From assembly GCA_004524445.1 (NCBI GenBank), contig SDNP01000025.1, forward strand, positions 1 to 46,959: a stretch of 46,959 bases of DNA, given 5' to 3'. Positions 40,500 through 46,959 of the stretch are shown one piece after another. Source of the stretch: Candidatus Thorarchaeota archaeon (GTDB lineage Archaea > Asgardarchaeota > Thorarchaeia > Thorarchaeales > Thorarchaeaceae). The translations under genes were made by a program, and so were the position numbers. How positions within the stretch are numbered: position 1 is the stretch's first letter; each line of letters starts with the position of its first letter. The notes under the pieces are model-generated. The model ran no database searches, was not told where the DNA came from, and saw only the letters and a program-made list of their open reading frames with translations.

Positions 40500-42695
40500 G
40501 TGACTTCCCTCATACAAGAGAATGCTTGGTCTATTATTCGAAGAATGGCCGCGACACTGCTTGACCACAGAAGGATTGAGGATGCAGATGCTCAAGAGAT
40601 CGAAATAGTTCGTCTAGCATCTCTGAACCACTTGCTGGCATCATGCCTTAACCACACCAATGGCTATATTGCGAATCTTCGTGAGGCACCGTTCTCCAGA
40701 TTGAGTTATGCATCGCTATTCATTGGGCTTGATTCCGAGGAGATTTTGACAGATGCAAGGCGTCTCCTGGAAATGATATCCGCACCCTGCAATGAAGCCA
40801 AGGAGCTTCCTCTGTATTCTTTACCGGATTTGTTGTCGCAGATACATTCATTATGCTCCTATCATCTCTCGCCAGTCGGTCGCCTCTTCCAGAAGAATCT
40901 CGGGGCTTTCTATACCCCGCCAGAAATTGCTGGCTACATTGTGAAATCAATAATAGATGTCAATGGAGGGAACCAAAAATGGAGAACTACTAAGGATGAT
41001 TTCAAAGGCAAAATGCCTAACATCCTAGATCCAGCCTGTGGTACTGGCGCCTTTCTTGTTGCAGCCTTCAAGGTTTTTTCGGAATCCTATTTACATGACG
41101 ATGATTCATCAAGAGTGGCGAATTCAGCAAAAATACTGCAAGAAATAAGCGAGCGTATCTATGGAGTGGACCTTGATGCAGGGTCAGTGGAGATAGCAGA
41201 CATCTCCCTCAGTCTCTTGGGCGGTGAACGAAAGCTCCCAATGAAGAGTCGTCAATTTGGGGTAACTCTAAAACAGGGTAATGCCCTCATATCGCCAACA
41301 GGGAACGACTCAGAAAAGCGATTAGATGCATTTTTTGAAAATCCGAGTTCCGAGTTGCCGTTCGATTGGGAAAAGGAATTTCCCCGGATATTCTCAGATG
41401 ATGAATCTGGTTTCGATGTTGTTGTCGTCAATCCACCATATGAGCGGCTTAAACCGAATAGAACAGAGTTTGGGCGACATTTGGGTGAGGAACTAGCTAG
41501 GAGGTACCCGTCACTCAGTTTTGCCAACGACGCGCAAAGAATCAAGGAGAAGATTACTTACTTCCGAAAATCAGACCAGTATGAATATGCAAATGTCTAT
41601 TCAATGGACACTTATCGACTATTCATCGAACGGTCTCTTCAACTGCTGAGAAACAGTGGCAAATTCGGATTTATTGTCCCATCCACTCTTGCAGGCGACT
41701 TGGCTTCAAAGGAAATCAGAAGATATCTGTTTATAGAAAATAGCTTGTCCAGCCTAGACTTCTTCAAGGAAACAGCAGATATATTCCCAGATGTGAGTCA
41801 AGCTTTCTGTGTCATGGTGGGCAACAAAGGTGGTAGTACTTCAAAAATCGACCTTCGATTCGGGCTGAACTCCATTGATCAACTGACTTCCATTCGTAGC
41901 TATCAAATGCATTTGGATGAAATGGCCCGGATTGTTGGGTTCTCTCTCGTTGTGCCTCGAATAGAATCATTTGAGTGGGAAATCCTGAAACAAATGCATA
42001 CCCACCCTACTGTGGCCGAAGCCGATTGGATTCTCAATCACCGAGGTGAGCTTGACCTGACACTCGATAAAGAGTTCCTGTCGGACAAGGAAATAGGTCC
42101 GCGTTTGCTGAAAGGCTCTGATATAGGACGATATGCCTTAAGAGCCTCAGAAACCTCGTACTCACCAAAATATGTACGCCTGAGAGATTTCAGACAGTCA
42201 AAAACAAAATCAGTCAGGCTTGGCCATATTGATTCAGAAAGAATTGCCTGTCAGCAGATAAACAACCAACATCAAAAATGGCGCCTAAAATTCGCCAAGG
42301 TAAATTCGGGATTCGTGTTGGCGAACTCCTGCAATTACTTGACCGTGACAAGCCAAAAATCTAGGGGCACATTATTGAATTATCTCCTTGGTCTGATGAA
42401 CTCCGAGCTCATGAATTGGAGATTCTCTGCCACGAGCTACAACAACCATGTATCCAACAGAGAGCTCGACACGCTTCCGGTTCCAAATCCAATGGATTCA
42501 GAAAAACAAGATGAAACTATGAAGGAAATCGCAAATTTGGCGTCCAGAGCAAGTCATCGAAGTCAAGACTTAGTACCAAAAATCGAAAGTCTAGTTTTCA
42601 AGCTTTTTGACATTCGTAAATCCACAGCCTCCAAGCTGTTGGATTCTAGAGGTTTAGGAGAGCAGCAGATTAGCAACATTCTCAATCATATGTAG
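40500..42695 (+). CDS. Adenine-N6 DNA methyltransferase, Eco57I/Alw26I-like
   Basis: 731-residue amino-methyltransferase. The entry motif GAFYTPPEIAGYIV (about 134-147) is followed by SAM motif I DPACGTGAFL (about 177-186), YGVDLD and the catalytic NPPY (N311). The last 250 residues (LLKGSDIGRYAL, CNYLTVTS, NSELMNWRF, NRELDTLPVP) form a TaqI-like target-recognition domain. The arrangement resembles the adenine methyltransferases of the Alw26I/Eco31I/Esp3I group. The N-terminal 130 residues are helical and show no PD-(D/E)XK nuclease motif, so it is not an obvious type IIG enzyme. Next comes an m5C methyltransferase. An internal ATG at 40545 is the alternative start. Confidence 0.88.
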   Translation: MTSLIQENAWSIIRRMAATLLDHRRIEDADAQEIEIVRLASLNHLLASCLNHTNGYIANLREAPFSRLSYASLFIGLDSEEILTDARRLLEMISAPCNEAKELPLYSLPDLLSQIHSLCSYHLSPVGRLFQKNLGAFYTPPEIAGYIVKSIIDVNGGNQKWRTTKDDFKGKMPNILDPACGTGAFLVAAFKVFSESYLHDDDSSRVANSAKILQEISERIYGVDLDAGSVEIADISLSLLGGERKLPMKSRQFGVTLKQGNALISPTGNDSEKRLDAFFENPSSELPFDWEKEFPRIFSDDESGFDVVVVNPPYERLKPNRTEFGRHLGEELARRYPSLSFANDAQRIKEKITYFRKSDQYEYANVYSMDTYRLFIERSLQLLRNSGKFGFIVPSTLAGDLASKEIRRYLFIENSLSSLDFFKETADIFPDVSQAFCVMVGNKGGSTSKIDLRFGLNSIDQLTSIRSYQMHLDEMARIVGFSLVVPRIESFEWEILKQMHTHPTVAEADWILNHRGELDLTLDKEFLSDKEIGPRLLKGSDIGRYALRASETSYSPKYVRLRDFRQSKTKSVRLGHIDSERIACQQINNQHQKWRLKFAKVNSGFVLANSCNYLTVTSQKSRGTLLNYLLGLMNSELMNWRFSATSYNNHVSNRELDTLPVPNPMDSEKQDETMKEIANLASRASHRSQDLVPKIESLVFKLFDIRKSTASKLLDSRGLGEQQISNILNHM

Positions 42696-42748
42696 TTGCG
42701 TGTGTTTCTGCATCGCAATGCTTTCAAGTCGCCGATGTTCAGAATGGA

Positions 42749-43990
42749 ATGGTCACTATGTTTGAGGCAGAGGCTACTGATGGACATGAGGTTGATCAGA
42801 CCATTAGTCTATTCAATCATGTTACTGCGAAACTAAGTGACTTGGACCTTGAGATGGTAAAATCGGTCAAACCAGGTGGAAATTGGAATGACATTCCTCT
42901 GAAGACTGCCAAAAAATCGAAACGACTCATGCAGATCAGAAACTCCGGAGGTCGAACAACCTACTATGGCAGACTCCGACCTGATTTGCCAAGCTATACC
43001 ATCAATACATACTTCAATAGACCCGGAAATGGAACATTCATTCACCCGGAAAGAAACAGGCTTATCTCCATCAGAGAAGCAGCTCGACTCCAATCATTCT
43101 CAGATGATTTCAGGTTCTATGGCAGTCTTAGTTCGCAATACAAACAGATAGGAAATGCTGTTCCTCCCCTTCTAGCTAGGGCAATAGGAAGTATGATTCC
43201 TGCTTCTCGGGCTGTTGACTTATTCTGTGGGGCTGGTGGCATGTCAAATGGCCTAATTCAAGCTGGACACAAGGTAATTGCAGCAGCGGATGTGAACAAT
43301 CATATGCTTGAAACATATGGTGAGAATCACAATCAAACCAAATCCGTAAAATCTGATTTCACGAAGAACAAGGACATCACCGAGACAATCCAGTCCATTG
43401 AGGGTTCTCTCGCGGGAAAGACACTGGGATTGCTGGCGGCTGGTCCCCCCTGTCAGGGGTTTTCAACGGCCGGTAAACGAAAAGACGATGATCCTCGTAA
43501 TTCTCTGCTCTTTGCCGCTCTGAAAATCGTAGACACCCTCTGTCCTGAACATATCTTGATTGAGAACGTTCTTGGATTGAAATGGATGAAAGGTGGAGAT
43601 ATTCTAGGCTCGTTCATGCAGCACTTGGAATCATTGGGTTATGCTGCATCGTGGCACAAACTATACGCAGAACAGTTTGGTGTTCCGCAGCGACGCAGAA
43701 GGATCTTTGTCTTGGCATCTCAAACGGGAAATGAATTCAGTCCACCTGAACCGGTTTTTTCACGTGTTACAACAGGCCGGACAAGAGAAGATATACATTT
43801 CAAAGATAGTCACCTAGCGGAACCTGTATCTGTTGATGAAGCCATAGGCGATATGCCCCAAGTATGTGAAGATACTGATTGTGTAGAATATCAACCCAGT
43901 AACACTAAGAGCAGAAGCACGTATCAGCAGCTCATGCGAAAAGAAATATCTTATGAGAAATTTATTGAAGGTCGGTCGAAGAAAGCTTGA
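42749..43990 (+). CDS. Circularly permuted cytosine-C5 DNA methyltransferase
   Basis: 413 residues with the m5C motifs in rotated order. Motifs IX and X come first: REAARLQSF (110-117) and QIGNAVPP (133-140), led by the TYYGRLRPDLPSYTI stretch that normally follows the recognition domain. Motif I DLFCGAGGMS (157-166), motif IV GPPCQGFS with catalytic C235, motif VI ENV (272-274) and motif VIII QRRRRIF (314-320) follow. The C-terminal 90 residues would be the start of the recognition region. M.BssHII is a known permuted enzyme of this kind. It lies 53 bp after the m6A enzyme; together they may mark both strands of one asymmetric site. No endonuclease follows. Confidence 0.92.
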   Translation: MVTMFEAEATDGHEVDQTISLFNHVTAKLSDLDLEMVKSVKPGGNWNDIPLKTAKKSKRLMQIRNSGGRTTYYGRLRPDLPSYTINTYFNRPGNGTFIHPERNRLISIREAARLQSFSDDFRFYGSLSSQYKQIGNAVPPLLARAIGSMIPASRAVDLFCGAGGMSNGLIQAGHKVIAAADVNNHMLETYGENHNQTKSVKSDFTKNKDITETIQSIEGSLAGKTLGLLAAGPPCQGFSTAGKRKDDDPRNSLLFAALKIVDTLCPEHILIENVLGLKWMKGGDILGSFMQHLESLGYAASWHKLYAEQFGVPQRRRRIFVLASQTGNEFSPPEPVFSRVTTGRTREDIHFKDSHLAEPVSVDEAIGDMPQVCEDTDCVEYQPSNTKSRSTYQQLMRKEISYEKFIEGRSKKA

Positions 43991-44044
43991 ATTACCACTC
44001 TTGGACTTTCATCACACCTCTGCAAAAACCTAGGAGCTAAATCG

Positions 44045-45757
44045 GTGATTAGCGGCGCTATCCTGTATGATCTTGCAGGAGCAAAGGAATGGGCAAGGAT
44101 TCAGTTTACCAAAGAACACTTTCCAGAAGAGGTGCCAGAAGAAGTCATCTCACGATTTTTTGACTTGATATTGCAGGATGATATGGAGAGCTGTGTTACA
44201 ATCCAAGTGTCAGGAATATCTTTTTGTTTGGCACGGGTTGATGAGAAGACCTTGCTACTAACATATACTTCTGATGAGAAACCAGAAGTTGATGATGTGG
44301 ACCGAACGGTCGAGTTACGGGATTATCTGGCTGACCTTCTCATGGCTGAATCTCCTAGGGATGCTAGTAAGAGGTGGCATAGCATAGCTGGCAAAGTTCT
44401 TCGGAAAAATATCCGGATTAGATTTGCAATGCCCTCTTTTATACTCAACAACACGAAACCGGGTTCGGGAGTTCAGCGGATTATGCAAATATGTGGGGAT
44501 GGCTACGAAGATCGAGAGAGTCTAGTTGTGGGTCCCTTCGAAATATCGTCATCATTCAGCCAAATATCTGAATTGGCTGATGACAGCTCTTATCTCACTT
44601 CTCCGACAGATGATGTTATTCTAACGATTGTTAAAAGAGGTATTTTCACGGACAATATGATTCAGCAACTTGAGGATATTAAGGAAAACGTGTCAATCCC
44701 CGTATTGGTAGTTCCTGCATCGGATGAAGATCTAGAGTTTACACGTAGTTTAGAGAACCGAGGCTTCAGATTGTGCGACTCCATCACAGAAGACCCGATT
44801 GATTTGACACTTGCCATTCTAGCGATGATGGGCGAGTCACATATGCAACCTGAGCTAGCGCGGAAGAAATGGGTAATCAACAAATTGGAGGCATTTGTAG
44901 AAGAATCTGGGCCCGATGATGAGAAGGAAGGGTTTGGTCATAAAGCATTCTTCGTTGTGACTAGAGAAAATGGAGAGGCTGTCTTTAGCTACTATTACGA
45001 TGTCAGCAGCGAGTTCTTGGAACGATCCCCCAATGTGATTGCCGCCATAACCATGTTTGAGTTCGACACAGAAGAAGACAGCAGAACATCAGTATTTCGA
45101 ACAGGTGAGCTCGTATATGCAGTCATTGAACATGAAGACTTGATTTTTGCTCTTATCACGGGTCAAGATGAAGATATAGCTGACTTGCGCCGTCGATTCT
45201 CGTTCCTACCTGAACTCTGGAGAGAAGAGGACCCGGAGAACCTGCGTTGCGACAGCCAACCCTATCACTCACCTCCCTTCGCCTTAAAGCTCCTTGCTAC
45301 TCTACCCCCCGAAAAGCTGCCAATGCGATATTATCCGGTTAGAAAAAAGGAGCCTGATTGGGTAACATTTCGCTATCCTGAAGTAAGAGACCTCCTGCAG
45401 GCTGTCTGGCAGGCCATAGAGAAACCAATCATTGTAGAGCAGTTTGCGGCAAGCGAAGGTCCGAATATGACTTTGGGTGCGATTCATCTCCTTCGCATTC
45501 TGGAAGCCATCGATTTTAGGGTGAAGATTGCTCTTGACGACAGACCAGTTTTCGTGGAAGAATTGGATGACCAAACAAAACAAATCTACTCGCACATCGA
45601 ACAAATCAGAAATCACACAGACGGAAATAAGACAATCAAAGCAATTGGTGAAGCTGTCGGAATAGCTCCCGCAATACTTCTCCGGGTGTTTCAAGACCTG
45701 CACAGACGGGGATTGGTTCACTTCAGAAATGCTGATATGTCATCAGAAAACTCTTAG
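44045..45757 (+). CDS. Longin-like + pseudo-GTPase + longin-like + winged-helix protein (tentative architecture)
   Basis: 570 residues, not matched to a named family. Residues 1-100 have a longin/roadblock pattern (GAILYDLAGAKEWARIQF, then helix and strands). Residues 120-262 parallel the G domain of the next gene: FEISSSFSQI matches its WDFAGQAVFQ, DVILTIVKRG matches DVIFLITDSS, and IPVLVVPASDED matches VPLFIVANKQDL. The P-loop and NKxD residues are gone, so it should not bind GTP normally. Residues 300-395 (AFFVVTRENGEAVFSYYYD onward) form a second longin-like domain, and 440-562 look like two winged helices. The GTG start has GGAG eight bases upstream. I infer a regulator or scaffold of the GTPase encoded 81 bp downstream. 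Confidence 0.7.
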   Translation: MISGAILYDLAGAKEWARIQFTKEHFPEEVPEEVISRFFDLILQDDMESCVTIQVSGISFCLARVDEKTLLLTYTSDEKPEVDDVDRTVELRDYLADLLMAESPRDASKRWHSIAGKVLRKNIRIRFAMPSFILNNTKPGSGVQRIMQICGDGYEDRESLVVGPFEISSSFSQISELADDSSYLTSPTDDVILTIVKRGIFTDNMIQQLEDIKENVSIPVLVVPASDEDLEFTRSLENRGFRLCDSITEDPIDLTLAILAMMGESHMQPELARKKWVINKLEAFVEESGPDDEKEGFGHKAFFVVTRENGEAVFSYYYDVSSEFLERSPNVIAAITMFEFDTEEDSRTSVFRTGELVYAVIEHEDLIFALITGQDEDIADLRRRFSFLPELWREEDPENLRCDSQPYHSPPFALKLLATLPPEKLPMRYYPVRKKEPDWVTFRYPEVRDLLQAVWQAIEKPIIVEQFAASEGPNMTLGAIHLLRILEAIDFRVKIALDDRPVFVEELDDQTKQIYSHIEQIRNHTDGNKTIKAIGEAVGIAPAILLRVFQDLHRRGLVHFRNADMSSENS

Positions 45758-45792
45758 ATGTATTGGTAAGAAGAGATAACTGTACATGGAAG

Positions 45793-45806
45793 TATAAACA
45801 ATATAG
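45793..45806 (+). promoter_or_regulatory. TATA-like region upstream of the longin-GTPase gene
   Basis: TATAAACAATATAG lies 33-46 nt before the ATG at 45839, so the GTPase may have its own promoter within the 81-bp gap. No SD site is seen before the ATG. Confidence 0.35.
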
Positions 45807-45838
45807 CTTGATATTTGCAGTTAGTTTGGTGATTAAGC

Positions 45839-46959
45839 ATGATACACAACGTCCTCCTCATCAGAAAGAGAACAGGGGACGTTATTGTCAGTGCTCGTTT
45901 CTGGAAAATTGAATTCGAAGAAGAGCACATTCAAGACTTCCTGATTGGGCGCCAGGAGATGCAAGAAACAGAGGGCCTTGCCGAAGACACTCCAGTCTAT
46001 GTGAATGAACACAAAGTGTTCCATGGAGAAGTTGGAGAAGACTTCCTGCTTATCTTCGCAACTGATGGTAGAGATGAAGACCGCACCATCCAACATAAGG
46101 TCCGAGAGGGCTCAGCTCGAATTGAAACCGCCCTCCGAGGCAATACCTTAGGCTACATCAAAGACAATCTTGAGGAGATTCTGGGCGAACTCATCTTCAC
46201 TCGCTTCAAGATTTCATTCGTGGGGTCAGGCGGTGTGGGCAAATCAACCCTTCTTCGTCTCTTATTCGGCAAAGAACCCGCCCCAGGGGGATATGTGCCC
46301 ACCATAAATGTGGCTGTGGACAGCAGTGAAACCATTCAGTTTGGCACTTTTCTTGTCACGATTTGGGACTTCGCCGGGCAGGCCGTTTTTCAAGACCTTT
46401 GGTCGTTCTATTTCCAGGGAACGGATGTAATTTTCCTCATCACGGATAGCAGTTTCCGGAATGTGATGCAAACAAAGTCACTGATGCGGAATATCAAGAA
46501 AGAGGCTCCGGCTGTACCGTTATTCATTGTCGCGAACAAGCAGGACCTTCCTGAATCCATGGCAGGCGATAAGATTCAGCGTCTACTGGGAGCTCCCACC
46601 TTCTCAATGGTTGCAACCTATAAGACTCGTCGAGAGGAGGTCATCCGGTTTATGCTTGAGGTTGCTGCGAAGACTGTCGGCGTCCAGTTGCCAAATCGCC
46701 CAATCAGCGAAATGATTACTGTTCGGCGAAAGACCGAGGAGATTGACCGCCCTGAATTGCAGAGAGAGCGGGATATCAAAGAATCAGGGTTTGAAGAGGT
46801 TCCCTTCGAAGGTGGAGAGGCATCTGCTGACCTGCAGATTGACACATCCAAGGCAGTGGAAGACGCCCTGTCTGAGGATTCAGATGCGGGCATAGAAGAC
46901 ACGACTGAAACAGAAGTGGAAACACAGGTTCCATCGACCACAAGAATACTGAACCTCAT
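45839..46959 (+). CDS. Longin-domain small GTPase fusion (Arf/Ras-like), 3' end outside window
   Basis: Eukaryote-like small GTPase, a hallmark of Asgard archaea; 373 codons are visible and the frame is open at the edge. Residues 1-115 form a longin/roadblock-like domain (MIHNVLLIRKRTGDVIVSAR, EDFLLIFATD). The G domain follows: G1 GSGGVGKST (129-137), G2 T155 (YVPT), G3 WDFAGQ (176-181, with the catalytic Gln present), G4 NKQD (233-236) and G5 near ATYKT (259-263). After residue 285 comes a charged, probably disordered tail rich in Glu, Asp and Thr. An in-frame TGA at 45830 fixes the ATG at 45839. The preceding gene is a predicted inactive relative. No lipidation signal can be judged, as the C-terminus is missing. 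Confidence 0.9.
   Translation, partial: MIHNVLLIRKRTGDVIVSARFWKIEFEEEHIQDFLIGRQEMQETEGLAEDTPVYVNEHKVFHGEVGEDFLLIFATDGRDEDRTIQHKVREGSARIETALRGNTLGYIKDNLEEILGELIFTRFKISFVGSGGVGKSTLLRLLFGKEPAPGGYVPTINVAVDSSETIQFGTFLVTIWDFAGQAVFQDLWSFYFQGTDVIFLITDSSFRNVMQTKSLMRNIKKEAPAVPLFIVANKQDLPESMAGDKIQRLLGAPTFSMVATYKTRREEVIRFMLEVAAKTVGVQLPNRPISEMITVRRKTEEIDRPELQRERDIKESGFEEVPFEGGEASADLQIDTSKAVEDALSEDSDAGIEDTTETEVETQVPSTTRILNL

Noticed and set aside
40303..40503. A short plus-strand frame over the tRNA-like remnant.
   Set aside because: It reads through the tRNA-derived repeat and a promoter; no coding signal.
44045..45757. Considered as the missing restriction endonuclease of the methyltransferase pair.
   Set aside because: No PD-(D/E)XK, HNH, GIY-YIG or PLD motif was found, and its first half resembles the following GTPase instead.
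1..46959. Search for CRISPR arrays, insertion sequences, integrases and rRNA.
   Set aside because: No regularly spaced repeats, transposase or integrase motifs, or rRNA-like stretches were seen.

Overview
The window reads as a chromosome segment of an archaeon, most likely an Asgard archaeon of the Thorarchaeota type. This assignment is inferred from gene content, not from a marker phylogeny. Evidence: transcription factor B, archaeal lipid enzymes, a Pyrococcus-type hydBGDA hydrogenase operon, TATA-driven genes that look leaderless, and a eukaryote-like small GTPase fused to a longin-type domain at the right edge. These sit beside genes of bacterial flavour such as MutS1, the FeoAB system and ribulose-phosphate epimerase. 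TTG and GTG starts are common and several are fixed by good Shine-Dalgarno (SD) sites.

Layout. 0.1-1.5 kb: transaldolase and ribulose-5-phosphate 3-epimerase (non-oxidative pentose phosphate steps). 1.6-5.7 kb: MutS1 and two paralogous VIT1/CCC1-type membrane proteins. 5.9-12.4 kb: a prenyl-lipid and electron-transfer block (geranylgeranyl-reductase family, polyprenyl diphosphate synthase, MenA-like prenyltransferase, Hdr-type Fe-S protein, GlcD-type flavoprotein). 12.4-16.5 kb, minus strand: CoA-ligase alpha-like protein, aminotransferase, 2-phosphoglycerate kinase, OB-fold protein. 16.7-20.7 kb: complete group 3b [NiFe]-hydrogenase operon with a terminator. 20.9-24.0 kb: a membrane zinc-ribbon protein and a CoA-disulfide-reductase-like enzyme. 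24.1-26.7 kb: a macro domain with a degenerate macro-like partner, a Nudix hydrolase, and TFB.

27.1-30.4 kb is a ferrous-iron operon (feoA, feoB G domain, feoB permease, small membrane protein, Fe-S winged helix). FeoB is split, FeoA and the G protein carry histidine-rich segments, and an inverted repeat flanks the feoA TATA box. 30.5-39.2 kb holds a LarA-family protein, cysteinyl-tRNA synthetase, a TPR-like protein, membrane proteins, DinB, a zinc alcohol dehydrogenase and a C_GCAxxG_C_C protein. A tRNA-Cys gene at 39.5 kb has its 3' end repeated 834 bp downstream in a shrunken tRNA-like remnant. Just beyond it lie an m6A methyltransferase and a circularly permuted m5C methyltransferase with no recognisable endonuclease.

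The last 3 kb is the most unusual part. A 570-residue protein looks like longin + dead GTPase + second longin + winged helices. It is followed by a longin-GTPase fusion with an intact G domain, which runs off the window. I propose these as an active/inactive GTPase pair. Metabolically the window suggests an anaerobe that handles H2, sulfur or CoA disulfides, lactate-like hydroxyacids and iron. No CRISPR array, insertion sequence, integrase or rRNA was seen.
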